IMG/VR virus record: IMGVR_UViG_3300025896_001614
Coordinates: 1 to 21,222 of that record
DNA from: a virus
Length of the DNA stretch: 21,222 nucleotides
Direction: 5' to 3' (one strand)
Part shown: in pieces, positions 10,003-19,611 of the stretch
Layout: every line of letters begins with the position of its first letter
Numbering within the stretch: position 1 is the first letter of the stretch
The notes under the pieces: generated by a model
Database searches by the model: none
Seen by the model: the letters and a program-made list of their open reading frames with translations, nothing else
Told to the model about the DNA's origin: nothing
Position numbers and translations under genes: made by a program

Positions 10003-11823
10003 GTGCAATCAGTTGAACAAATCGTAGCCCTCTACAACGCCCGCCGCGAAGCACAAGGACCCATCCTGCGCCGCATGCGCGAAGTACGAGACCTCGCCAA
10101 TGGCGACATCGTAATACCATTATCAGAACTTGACCGCAACGCACGAACCAACGTAGCAAACCTACTCGTACAAGGCTTAGACCAAACCTCTATGCGTATC
10201 GCATCAACAATGCCGATGCCATTCTTTCCACCAATCAAACAAAACAACGCAGACTCACAAGAACAAGCACGCCTTCGCAAAAAAGTTATTTTGTCATACT
10301 GGGACAAAAACAAAATGGGACTCAAAATGCGTCGCCGTGCAAGACACTTCCTTGCATACTCATCCAGCCCAGTCTATCTACGCCCAGATTTTAAAACATT
10401 GACACCAACCTGGTCCATCCGTAATCCGCTAGACACTTACGCTGCACCAAACGAAGACCCAGACAACCTAGTACCAGATGACACAATTTTTACGTACACC
10501 AAAACCGCTCAATGGCTTATCGACCATTACGGTCCAAAAGTTGTTGGCAAACTCCGCATGGGGCGTGTGACACCAGACTCACGTTTTACCATCCTAGAAT
10601 TTTGTGACGATACAGAAATTGTTTTGTGTGTTATGGGTGCGCCAATCGCAGAAGGAATGACACCACCAGAACGAGCAGGACTAGAAACCATCGAACTGGA
10701 ACGCATGCCAAACCGTACAGGTATGCCACTATCCGTTATCCCAAGTCGTATCTCATTAGATACCCCAAAGGGTCAATATGACGGTGTGCTCGGAATGTAT
10801 TTTACACGCGCACGTTTACAAGCACTCACAGAAATCGCTATCGAACGCGGCATCTTCCCAGACGAATACTTGGTAGCACGCGCAGGTGAAAACCCTGAAA
10901 TCATCCAGATGGCTGACGGAAAAACAGGGCAGTTAGGTGTTGTTAAGGGCGGCGACATTCAACAGTTGCAAACAAACCCAGGATACAAAACCGATACAGC
11001 CTTAGACCGTCTCGAACGCCAAGAACGACTTGAGGGTGCTATCCCTGCAGAGTTCGGTGGCGAATCAGGAACCAACATCCGTACAGGTCGCCGCGGCGAA
11101 AACGTACTGTCATCAACAATTGACTTCCGCGTACAAGAAGCCCAAGCAGTATTTGAACAAGCACTCTACGAAGAAGACAAAATTGCTATTGCTATCGAAC
11201 TTGCTTATTGGGGCAATCAAAAGAAATCATTTTTCTTGCAGGGACGTTCTTCTGGTGGCATGACCAACTATGTACCAAGCAAAGTATTTGAAACCGACTT
11301 CCATTATGTTTCATACCCATCATCGGGTTCAGACGTTAACGGTCTTATCGTAGGTTTAGGTCAAAGACTGGGTACAGGTCTGATGTCAAAAGAATCTGCC
11401 CGTGAAGCCGACCCGTTGATTACCGACCCTGAACTAGAAAAAGACCGCATCACATCAGAGTCCGTAGAAGCCGCATTGCTGTCAAGTATCCAAGCACAAG
11501 CCGCTGACCCTAACGGACCATACCAACCAGATGACCTTGCATACCTAACAATGCTTACAGTTGAAAAGAACATGAGTTTGTATCAGGCTGTACAAAAAAC
11601 TCAGCAACGCGCACAAGAACGTCAAGCAGCGATGGCACCTGCGGGCGCACCTGCAACTATGCCAGGATTGGCTACACCAGGTATGGGTCAAGAACAACCA
11701 GCCGCACCCCAAGGTGCAGGCGGTGTGGAAGGATTGTTAGCCAAACTTGGTAGACCACCAGCAGGCGCAGCAGCACAACCAGGAACACCAGGAGCAGTAC
11801 TCAGTTTAGGAGGGAGACTATAA
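10003..11823 (+). CDS. portal protein
   Basis: 606 residues; forms the ring at one head vertex through which DNA passes. The position right after TerL, the size and the sequence fit actinophage portals: N-terminal helix 'QIVALYNARREAQGPILRR', a strand-helix wing with 'NLLVQGLDQTSMRIASTMPM', 'RHFLAYSSSPVYLRPDF', then the stem region 'RLERQERLEGAIPAEFGGES' and 'NIRTGRRGENVLSSTIDF' before the long clip/crown helices. Residues from about 540 are Pro/Ala/Gly/Gln-rich and probably disordered. GTG 10003 follows AGGAGA (9987-9992) with a 10-nt spacer. The 47-nt gap before it has TATAG/CTATA (a small dyad) and no gene. Confidence 0.88.
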   Translation: MQSVEQIVALYNARREAQGPILRRMREVRDLANGDIVIPLSELDRNARTNVANLLVQGLDQTSMRIASTMPMPFFPPIKQNNADSQEQARLRKKVILSYWDKNKMGLKMRRRARHFLAYSSSPVYLRPDFKTLTPTWSIRNPLDTYAAPNEDPDNLVPDDTIFTYTKTAQWLIDHYGPKVVGKLRMGRVTPDSRFTILEFCDDTEIVLCVMGAPIAEGMTPPERAGLETIELERMPNRTGMPLSVIPSRISLDTPKGQYDGVLGMYFTRARLQALTEIAIERGIFPDEYLVARAGENPEIIQMADGKTGQLGVVKGGDIQQLQTNPGYKTDTALDRLERQERLEGAIPAEFGGESGTNIRTGRRGENVLSSTIDFRVQEAQAVFEQALYEEDKIAIAIELAYWGNQKKSFFLQGRSSGGMTNYVPSKVFETDFHYVSYPSSGSDVNGLIVGLGQRLGTGLMSKESAREADPLITDPELEKDRITSESVEAALLSSIQAQAADPNGPYQPDDLAYLTMLTVEKNMSLYQAVQKTQQRAQERQAAMAPAGAPATMPGLATPGMGQEQPAAPQGAGGVEGLLAKLGRPPAGAAAQPGTPGAVLSLGGRL

Positions 11824-12198
11824 ATGGCAGCATACGGACAACGCACCGATTTGAACATGGCACCAACAGCAGCACCAGGACAAACATACGGTAAAGCAGG
11901 AGCACAAATCGCTGCACAACGCGCAGTACCAATGGGCGCACCCGCAACACCAGCCGCACCTACAGCACCAACATCAACTCCAGGACAATACGGTCCATTA
12001 GACCGACCAACAGAACGCCCCAACGAACCCGTCACTGCTGGAGCACCATTTGGACCTGGACGCATGTCCACTGAAAACGCATACATCGGTCGACGCAACG
12101 GCGACCCAATCCTTGACGAATTACGCGCACTATACGCAAGTTACCCCAGTGATGAACTAGCAAATATGTTGGACTCATATATCCGCGAAGGATACTAA
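11824..12198 (+). CDS. Pro/Ala-rich virion-associated protein
   Basis: 124 residues; ATG follows the portal stop directly and has GGAGGGAG upstream. The first 85 residues are low-complexity Ala/Pro/Gly/Thr ('APATPAAPTAPTSTPGQYGP'), and the last 35 are helical ('PILDELRALYASYPSDELAN', 'MLDSYIREGY'). The composition continues that of the portal's C-terminus. The helical end may dock on the portal or head. Ends in a TAATG overlap with the next gene. Confidence 0.7.
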   Translation: MAAYGQRTDLNMAPTAAPGQTYGKAGAQIAAQRAVPMGAPATPAAPTAPTSTPGQYGPLDRPTERPNEPVTAGAPFGPGRMSTENAYIGRRNGDPILDELRALYASYPSDELANMLDSYIREGY

Positions 12199-15100
12199 TG
12201 GTCGGATTACTTAATCCTTTTGAATCTGTTGACAACACAAAAAATAATCAAGATGCACAAGCGTCAATCACAGCACAAAACAAACTTGCTTTAACATCAA
12301 CACCACAACAGGCTGCAAACGTAGCAAAAATTTATAGTCAAGCACCGTGGATACCACCACGCGTAATTTTAGATTTGGCTAAACAACAAAACATTTCTCA
12401 ACAAGCAGTAGATGTTATTGCAGGTATATCAGGGAAACAGATACCAGCAAACTATCCTGTGAACCCTCCTGAAAAGAAAAGTTGGTTTGAACGCAACGTT
12501 TACGGTAAAGCAAAAACTGCTTCACGATGGGCGTTTGCCGCATTGCAATTTACGCCAGACCTTGCACAAAACATTGCCTCGCAAGCATTTTCTAACAACG
12601 ACCCTGCTGGTGTTGATGGTTGGTTTGCTTCTACACAGTTGGGAACATTGGCTTCTGGTGCCGATGCAGGTTCAGGATTGTTCTTTGGTGGAGAAGCAGA
12701 AAAAACTCAAGCACAAAAAGCCAAAGAGTTCCGTGGAACCATCAATGGTCATGCTTGGACTGTTGGGCGTGGTGCAGCAGACATTATTTTTACACCAGGC
12801 TCAAAAGAGTATTCAATTCTTTCAGGATTTATTGATGGTGCCGTAAACATTTATGCAGACCCAACAATGTATTTAGGGCAGGCTTTTAAGGCAGCCAAAT
12901 CTGGTGAAGAAGTTAAGGGTCTTATTGGTACCAAGAAAATTTCTCAATTGTTGGCAGATAAAATGGTTGAACGCGGTTTAGTAACTGATGTTATTCCAAA
13001 GATAAGCAAAGAAGCAGCAGCAGCAGCAGCAAAAATTGCTAGAGGTGAAGCAGGGTTACATAGTGCTGAAAGCGTTTCGTTTCTTGAATCACCATTCTTC
13101 TCATGGTTTGACCGTAATAGCAGTGCACAAAGAATGGCTGAACGTGTTGCAGGTCACGCAGCCCGCGCAAGCGAATACATTGCCGCACATATATCTTTGA
13201 CACCAGAAGAACAACTTGTTGAACGTGGTAAAGCAGCAGCCAAAATTATGGCTGATTTTCCCGAAGGTTCAATCGACCCAGAAACAGCAATGCTATTTGC
13301 ATCAGCAGATGATTCTTTAAAAGTTAAAGCAACATTGGGTGGTGCCGCATCATTGGCTACTAGCCCAGAAAATATGTTGTTGCCAAAACAAATTGGTGAA
13401 ATTCGTGGTGTGGGTCTTACATCAGGTATCCGCGAATATGCCCGTGAGCGTATCCCTTTGTATAGAACATTAAGAAACAGTAGTTGGTTTACAGAAATAC
13501 CAACCGATGCCGTACTGCTTCACGCAACTGGTGCCGACCGTTCCAAATCTGTTGCATCACTCAGCAAATTTTTGCAAGGAATGAAACTTCACACCGCATC
13601 ACCAAAAGTTTATGAAGATTTTATGGGCAAAGCCGTTTCATCGCTGGCTATCAAAAGCCCATCACAACGCAAAGTAGCGTTCGATAATCTATACAACGAA
13701 TTCCTTGGTGTAATTACAGAAAACATTGGAGGCTCAAAAAAAGTTACAAACGAAGCCTACAAACTTGCCCAAAAAGAACTAATCAAAATGCGTTCTTTTG
13801 CTGTTGATGCAGCAGGAAATTTGAATGATGGCGGTGCATTTAAAATGATGCGTGAATATCTACCTGAAGACCAAATCAACCGTCTGCTAGAAAAATTTAC
13901 CCCAGAACAGTTAGATAATTTGCAGTTTCAAGATGCAACAGCACTTACTCAACTAATTGACAGTATGCACGTTATGCCAGATTTTAGAAAGTTTCGTGCA
14001 TTATCAACAAATGCTTTTATGAAAGGCGCATTACGCAACAAGAGTGGTGAAGCCAGACAAGTATTGGCGGCAGCAGAACAACTACAACAAGAAGTATGGA
14101 AACCAGTAGTACTTGCTACAGGCGGATTTATTGTTCGAAACATGATTGACTCACACATCCGCATTGCCGCATCAGGATACCAAGGGTTCTTTTCGCATCC
14201 TTTTCAATTTATGCAAATTGCAATGGGTAAACGGTTCATTGGCGCACTTACCGATGGTGCTGGAAGAGAAGTAAAAACTTTTGAAGATGCAGGACCAGAA
14301 TTGGCAAAAGCATGGAGCACCGATATTTTGTCAGAACATGCTTCAGCCACTGCATCAAATGTTTATAAAAATCTTCAAGACCCACAAGCCGCAAATGAAG
14401 GGTTATTTAGAACAGAACATTTTGGATTAGTTGACCGTGGTCAAGATGCAACGGCACATACCATTGGTTACATCGACAATATGGGTCAAATAGCATCAGA
14501 CCCAATTTTGAGTCGCATTGCTGCCGTATGGCATCTTCCACCAGCAGAACGAAATGCTGCCATTAAACAATGGTTGGATAGTCCTGAAGGTGCTAAAGCA
14601 AAACGCGGAATTCTAGACAACGATATTCGTCGTGTTGCTGACCCACAAACAAGTCGCCATGAATTTGTTGATTTGTCAACACTTACTGAAGACCAACGTA
14701 TTGACACATGGTTAGAAACTGCTACACACGAAGTATCAAACATTTTGCGGGCAGAAAAGCAGGTCGGACCAATTGACCAAGACCTTGCATTTATTGTTGC
14801 CCATGACCGTGTACCAAAAATAGAAAACGTTATTGGACCAAACAATAAACCAACAGATGAGGTTCGTATTGCCCCCAGACAAGAAGCCCGCGCAGATACA
14901 TTGCAAGTTATTGGACGAGACACCACTCCGCGTATTGGTTCCACTGTTTCTTTGGGTGAAAAAGAAGAAGGCATAGTAACAAAACTTACCGACCAAATAA
15001 CCCCAGACCCATTTAATCCTGGGCGAACAATCACACAACAAATAGCAGAAATCCAACCAGTCGCAAGCGGCAAAGCATTTACCAGAGCCGAAAAAGACCC

Positions 15101-17024
15101 TGCGCTCCTCGGTACAGCAGCACTACGTGAACATCTTGACTACAAAGGTAACCAAGGTTTGTTGTCTCAAAAAGTACGTCGAGCGAACCGTGTAGAACTA
15201 AACAAAACTGCTGGTTTAGACAAAGTTCATGGAATGATGGACTCTGCTGTTAAATGGTTTTTTGGGGGTTTGGTTGGAACAGCACAACACAAATTGGAAC
15301 GGTCACCATTATGGAGACAAGCCTTCTATAAAGAAGTAGCAGGTAATGCAAATCTTCTTTCTGAGGCAGAACAAACATTGTTGCGTTCAAACATTGAAAG
15401 ATATGTAACACAACTTAATACCGACCTTATCGAAGCAGGTCAAAAAGGTAACATAACCGCACAAAAATATGTTGGTAATGAAACCATATATAACAAAATT
15501 TTTGGAACAGTAGCAACGGGCGATGCAACCGTAGCCGAACTCGAACAATACGCAGGGGCATTTGCCACACACGAAACCCAACGTATCCTTTACGATGCCC
15601 ACAAAAAAGGCAACCTTGAAGACATGCTGCGAGTTATCGCACCGTTTGCTTCAGCGTTCCGAGAAACACTTGGCAAATACACCAAATATCTTGTGGAAGA
15701 CCCATCAAGAATACGTAAATCACAACTTGCATATAATGCTGTCAACTACAACTCATCAGACCCAGACAATGTTGGTGCAGGATGGTTTACAAAAGACCCA
15801 ACATCTAACACCAATGTGTTCAACATCCCTGTTGGCGGATGGATAGGACCACTATTACAGTTCCCTATACGTGGTGCTTTCCAAGTATTAAACCTTCCAG
15901 GTGTTGGTCCAGTAGCACAAATTGCTGCAACAGAACTACTCCCAGACACCCCAAAACTAGACTTTGTACGCAATCTTGTACTACCTTACGGTCCCAAAGG
16001 TATCTCATCTCTTGCGCCACAATGGGCTGCCCGTGGAATCGAAGCACTCAAAGCAGACACAACAAACATGGGTTCCATTTATGGCAACACATACGCCGAC
16101 ACTGTTCAATATCTTGCACAGTCAGGTTCATATAACACAAACGATGTGAACGATGTAACAAAACTTTATCGTGATGCAAAAAACAAGGCACGAATCATGG
16201 CTGGTATGCGAGCCTTGTTTCAGTTCACAGGACCAGTTTCACCAAAGATTGATTTCAGATTATCTACCGCTAAGGGCGACATTGTTGCTGGAGCATTATC
16301 GCAAGAGTTCTATAAACTTCAAACAAAGAATCGTGACACTGCCGTACAAGAGTTCATTGATACTTTTGGCGAAGATGCTTTCGTGTACTTGGGTCATAAG
16401 ACAGAACCAACCACATCAGGTATTGAACCAACCAAAGTGTTTTCAGATTGGGAACGCTCACATGGTGGTCTGTTTGAACAGTACAAAGGTGTGGCAGGTT
16501 ACCTTGCCCCAGGTGGAGATGGTTTCAGTTTCCAAGCATGGAACCGTCAAATCAACAAAGGTGAACGTCGCCGTTTATCTGCAGACGAAATTCTTGCTGG
16601 AGCAGAATACAAAATTGGTGCATCGATTTACCGTTCGAAACGGAACCAAATGGGAGACACTCTTACCGAAGAACAACGCGGCTGGCTATCACAATGGCGT
16701 GTTTATCTCAACAAACAGTATCCAGGTTTCCCTGTTAAAGCCCAATTCAACCCTGGAGAACTAGACAAATTCATTGGTGACTTGCGTTCAATCACTTTAG
16801 ATAAGCGTGTACAGAACAATGATACGGCTAAAGCCATCAGTACTTACCTTGATGCCCGCGACACAGCCAAGCAAAAGTTGGCTGAGGCAGGTCTAAGTTC
16901 GTTTGATTCTCCACGCGCACAACCTTTGAAGGACTGGTTGAGTAGTATTGCAGCAACACTTGTACAGCAAACCCCAGAATTCTCTAGGGTTTTTGAAGAT
17001 AAACTTGCAGCAGAGGTAGATTGA
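12198..17024 (+). CDS. giant virion protein (1608 residues)
   Basis: One uninterrupted frame, ATG at 12198 overlapping the previous stop. Regions seen: N-terminal charged/helical part to about 150; an Ala run near 271-278 (GCA codon repeat, about 13013-13031); membrane-like segment around 636-680 ('LATGGFIVRNMIDSHIRIAA'); a beta-rich insert near 910-960; 'HKLERSPLWRQAFYKEV' near 1027; 'MLRVIAPFASAFRETLGKYT' near 1143; a hydrophobic stretch near 1211-1245 ('GGWIGPLLQFPIRGAFQVLN'). The last few motifs recur in very large proteins of other actinophages lying between portal and capsid genes. No catalytic motif is clear. Likely an internal or ejected head protein or a connector component; a tail tape measure is less likely because it precedes the scaffold gene. 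Confidence 0.78.
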   Translation: MVGLLNPFESVDNTKNNQDAQASITAQNKLALTSTPQQAANVAKIYSQAPWIPPRVILDLAKQQNISQQAVDVIAGISGKQIPANYPVNPPEKKSWFERNVYGKAKTASRWAFAALQFTPDLAQNIASQAFSNNDPAGVDGWFASTQLGTLASGADAGSGLFFGGEAEKTQAQKAKEFRGTINGHAWTVGRGAADIIFTPGSKEYSILSGFIDGAVNIYADPTMYLGQAFKAAKSGEEVKGLIGTKKISQLLADKMVERGLVTDVIPKISKEAAAAAAKIARGEAGLHSAESVSFLESPFFSWFDRNSSAQRMAERVAGHAARASEYIAAHISLTPEEQLVERGKAAAKIMADFPEGSIDPETAMLFASADDSLKVKATLGGAASLATSPENMLLPKQIGEIRGVGLTSGIREYARERIPLYRTLRNSSWFTEIPTDAVLLHATGADRSKSVASLSKFLQGMKLHTASPKVYEDFMGKAVSSLAIKSPSQRKVAFDNLYNEFLGVITENIGGSKKVTNEAYKLAQKELIKMRSFAVDAAGNLNDGGAFKMMREYLPEDQINRLLEKFTPEQLDNLQFQDATALTQLIDSMHVMPDFRKFRALSTNAFMKGALRNKSGEARQVLAAAEQLQQEVWKPVVLATGGFIVRNMIDSHIRIAASGYQGFFSHPFQFMQIAMGKRFIGALTDGAGREVKTFEDAGPELAKAWSTDILSEHASATASNVYKNLQDPQAANEGLFRTEHFGLVDRGQDATAHTIGYIDNMGQIASDPILSRIAAVWHLPPAERNAAIKQWLDSPEGAKAKRGILDNDIRRVADPQTSRHEFVDLSTLTEDQRIDTWLETATHEVSNILRAEKQVGPIDQDLAFIVAHDRVPKIENVIGPNNKPTDEVRIAPRQEARADTLQVIGRDTTPRIGSTVSLGEKEEGIVTKLTDQITPDPFNPGRTITQQIAEIQPVASGKAFTRAEKDPALLGTAALREHLDYKGNQGLLSQKVRRANRVELNKTAGLDKVHGMMDSAVKWFFGGLVGTAQHKLERSPLWRQAFYKEVAGNANLLSEAEQTLLRSNIERYVTQLNTDLIEAGQKGNITAQKYVGNETIYNKIFGTVATGDATVAELEQYAGAFATHETQRILYDAHKKGNLEDMLRVIAPFASAFRETLGKYTKYLVEDPSRIRKSQLAYNAVNYNSSDPDNVGAGWFTKDPTSNTNVFNIPVGGWIGPLLQFPIRGAFQVLNLPGVGPVAQIAATELLPDTPKLDFVRNLVLPYGPKGISSLAPQWAARGIEALKADTTNMGSIYGNTYADTVQYLAQSGSYNTNDVNDVTKLYRDAKNKARIMAGMRALFQFTGPVSPKIDFRLSTAKGDIVAGALSQEFYKLQTKNRDTAVQEFIDTFGEDAFVYLGHKTEPTTSGIEPTKVFSDWERSHGGLFEQYKGVAGYLAPGGDGFSFQAWNRQINKGERRRLSADEILAGAEYKIGASIYRSKRNQMGDTLTEEQRGWLSQWRVYLNKQYPGFPVKAQFNPGELDKFIGDLRSITLDKRVQNNDTAKAISTYLDARDTAKQKLAEAGLSSFDSPRAQPLKDWLSSIAATLVQQTPEFSRVFEDKLAAEVD

Positions 17025-17878
17025 TGTCAAATACTCCAGTAGCACCAAACCCAAACGCAACGACCAACACGGCTGCACCAACAGACGTTGCACCAGCCGC
17101 AATCAGTACTTCAACCAAAGGTTTGGCTGCTGACGTTAAACTCCCAGAACGTCAAGTTAAAACATCAGGCATGCTTCCAGGATTTGACCCTGCTGCGGCT
17201 TCACAGGCTGGTTTGATTACAGGAACGACTGCTCTTGCTCCAAGCGTTTCAACATCTGCACGTGTGCGCGAAACTGCTGGTCCAGCATCTTTCGGATATG
17301 TCGGACAAAACCTTGTTAATAGTCAAGGTGTTATGGCTCGCCCACAATATGATGCCAGCGGTGAAGCATACAGCGAACTTGCAAGAATCCGCGATGTAGG
17401 TAATCGTATCGCGTTTCTTTCAACGTTAGCCTCACGTGGTTTATACGGCAAATCTGGGAAGCCATCGACAACGGGTTTTGAATCTGCCGACATTTCAGCA
17501 ATGACAGACTTTCTTCGCTTTGCCAACTCTCAAGGCGTTACAACGGATGTTGCTTATGGTCAGTTTCTTGCACAAATCAAACCAGTGCAGGGTCTTGGAA
17601 AAACCGTTCGACCTGATGCTAAACAAGATTTAGATTCTGCAGTTGATTCAGTGTTTAGACAGTTCATGGCAAGGGATGCAACCCCAGAAGAGAAGGCTGC
17701 TTTCCGTCAGATGGCTTTCAAACAAAAATCAACTGAAGCCTATGGTGGTGCTAAAGCACCGAACATTGGTGTTGCTGCTGAAGCATATGCTTCTAATAAG
17801 TTTGGTCCTGAAGCGCAGGCTACTAGTGCTGCTTCGTTGTTTGACATTTTGGATAAGAAAGTTAAAGGACTTGCATAA
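17024..17878 (+). CDS. virion-associated protein, helical C-terminus
   Basis: 284 residues from ATG 17024, overlapping the previous TGA by 1 nt, with AGAGGTAG upstream; an in-frame TTG at 17021 is possible but less likely. The N-terminal 90 residues are Thr/Ala/Pro-rich. The C-terminal half is helical, with 'DLDSAVDSVFRQFMARDATP' and 'EEKAAFRQMAFKQK', a pattern (helix, 'RdAtpeE..af...') shared with a class of actinophage structural proteins. Part of the block 12198-20867, all joined by 1-nt overlaps, so the four products are probably made in set ratios. Confidence 0.72.
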   Translation: MSNTPVAPNPNATTNTAAPTDVAPAAISTSTKGLAADVKLPERQVKTSGMLPGFDPAAASQAGLITGTTALAPSVSTSARVRETAGPASFGYVGQNLVNSQGVMARPQYDASGEAYSELARIRDVGNRIAFLSTLASRGLYGKSGKPSTTGFESADISAMTDFLRFANSQGVTTDVAYGQFLAQIKPVQGLGKTVRPDAKQDLDSAVDSVFRQFMARDATPEEKAAFRQMAFKQKSTEAYGGAKAPNIGVAAEAYASNKFGPEAQATSAASLFDILDKKVKGLA

Positions 17879-19611
17879 TGGCACAGCCTAAAGAACCAAA
17901 GAAATTGGAATCATCCAAAGACATTTTGCCGTATCTTAAAAAAGCACAAGACGAACGTGATGCTTTGAATTTAGAACTTTCTAATGCGTTGCCAAAAGAC
18001 CGTGCAGCAATTCAAACAAAATACAATACAGCAAAAGACCAAGTTGACACATATCAAAAAATGTACGATGATGCCAAAGACCGTGAAGGTGCTGCATCTG
18101 AGGCGATTGCTTCTAAATCTAAAGACATAGAACTAAAACAATCTAATGCAAAAACACGAATTAAAATTTTGGAAGATGCCGTCAAAGCATCTGGCAAACG
18201 ATTCAGAGATGACCCCAACGATGAAAACAAGTACGCAACATATCAAAACGATATGTTTCGGCTTGCATCCCAGTACGACAATTTTGATGCTAAAGGTTTT
18301 GTATTTCCACGCATTGTCAACTCGGTAGAGGGTGGATATGTCGAGACTGCGTTTGCTCCAGCAAAAACTGTTGCTGCAACCACAACAATGACTGGTGCTG
18401 AAGCATTAGCCGCAGAAAAAGGCACTGCTACGGGTGTACAAGACCCAACTCTTACGGTAAAAAGCAAAGTCACTGTAGTCAAGGGCGGTAACAACGTCGA
18501 AGTAACTACGTACATGGATGGTCGTACTGCAGAAAAAGTATTAGGAAAATCAAACCTCCCAGACACTGCAACAAGCAATCTACCTAAAGATACTTCTGGT
18601 AACGCTGCTTCAATGAAAACGTATGTTGATGCACAGTTGAAAGCCAAGGGTTTGGCTGACACTCCAGCGAACCGCAAAACGTTACGTGCCGCTTATCAAG
18701 CATTAACACCAGAAGAAAAAGTAACGGCAGTACCAGCAGTACCAGGAGCAAAAGCCCCACCAGTAGATAACGCGTGGGAACAACTGTTCATAAAGAACAA
18801 CCCTGCTAAAGCATGGTATCTGACCGAACTTGACCGCGCGAAATATCCACAACTCTTTGCTGTTATTCAAGAATATGCAAAAGACCGTCCATTAACCATC
18901 GAAGAAAAAAATGCGTATGATGCAAAACTTGAAGGAACAGACTTCTTCCGAGAACTAAGTACCTCTGGAAAAATTCGTGAAATTAAAAACGTTGTAGGTG
19001 ATTTAGGTTTCGACAGCACAGACTTCACAAAGTTTGTTCACAATGCCATCAACATGGGTTACACAGGCGACCGCCTCAAACAAGAAACATACAAAGAAGT
19101 ATTTAAAACTGGTGCCGATGGCAAATATGTGAACCCAATAGCGTTGGCTAGAGCAACCAAATCAGCCGACTACCTCAATGTAGTTAATACTGCCCGCGCA
19201 TACTTCAACACTGCAGGCGCAAACCAGGCTTCGGTTCAGTCAGTTCTTACTGGTGGAATTACTATGGATGATTTCCAAAGGCAACAACGAGAAATTGCCA
19301 AGAAACGTTATCCGCATTTGGCTGACCTTATCGACCAAGGTGTTTCATTGGAAAGTTTGGCAGGCAACTTCCAAACCAGTGCGGCAAAACTGTTGGAAGT
19401 AGACCCAAACACTATTGACATGTCTGCAGCGAACTATGAGGTTGCTTTAAACTATGGCGAAGAAGGCAAGAAACGTGTGATGACAACTGGTGAATGGGAT
19501 AAGTTGTTGCGTACAGATTCTCGTTATGGTTGGGAAAAAACCAATAATGCCAAGCAAGAGGCTAGAGGTTTGGCTGCTAATTTAGTTCAAGCGTTCGGAA
19601 GGATTATCTAA
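17878..19611 (+). CDS. structural protein with coiled coil and helical C-terminal domain
   Basis: 577 residues. Residues about 10-110 are charged and helical ('PYLKKAQDERDALNLELSNA' onward), predicted coiled coil. An Ala/Thr linker (about 155-280) precedes the C-terminal domain: 'WEQLFIKNNPAKAWYLTELD', 'GVSLESLAGNFQTSAAKLLE', 'NYEVALNYGEEGKKRVMTTG', 'EWDKLLRTDSRYGWEKTNNA' and a final 'LVQAFGRII'. The last order (…ALNY…pMt..eWd..LRtDpR..…tnnA…fG) is common in actinophage virion proteins near the capsid gene. Function: inside or at the head-connector; exact role not known. Confidence 0.75.
   Translation: MAQPKEPKKLESSKDILPYLKKAQDERDALNLELSNALPKDRAAIQTKYNTAKDQVDTYQKMYDDAKDREGAASEAIASKSKDIELKQSNAKTRIKILEDAVKASGKRFRDDPNDENKYATYQNDMFRLASQYDNFDAKGFVFPRIVNSVEGGYVETAFAPAKTVAATTTMTGAEALAAEKGTATGVQDPTLTVKSKVTVVKGGNNVEVTTYMDGRTAEKVLGKSNLPDTATSNLPKDTSGNAASMKTYVDAQLKAKGLADTPANRKTLRAAYQALTPEEKVTAVPAVPGAKAPPVDNAWEQLFIKNNPAKAWYLTELDRAKYPQLFAVIQEYAKDRPLTIEEKNAYDAKLEGTDFFRELSTSGKIREIKNVVGDLGFDSTDFTKFVHNAINMGYTGDRLKQETYKEVFKTGADGKYVNPIALARATKSADYLNVVNTARAYFNTAGANQASVQSVLTGGITMDDFQRQQREIAKKRYPHLADLIDQGVSLESLAGNFQTSAAKLLEVDPNTIDMSAANYEVALNYGEEGKKRVMTTGEWDKLLRTDSRYGWEKTNNAKQEARGLAANLVQAFGRII

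Noticed and set aside
14486-15073. 195-residue minus-strand frame inside the giant virion gene
   Set aside because: Shadow of codon bias on the opposite strand; no ribosome site and no protein-like features.
16171-16764. 197-residue plus-strand frame inside the giant virion gene
   Set aside because: Out-of-frame shadow of the 1608-residue gene; composition (many H, Q, S, N) fits frame-shifted reading.
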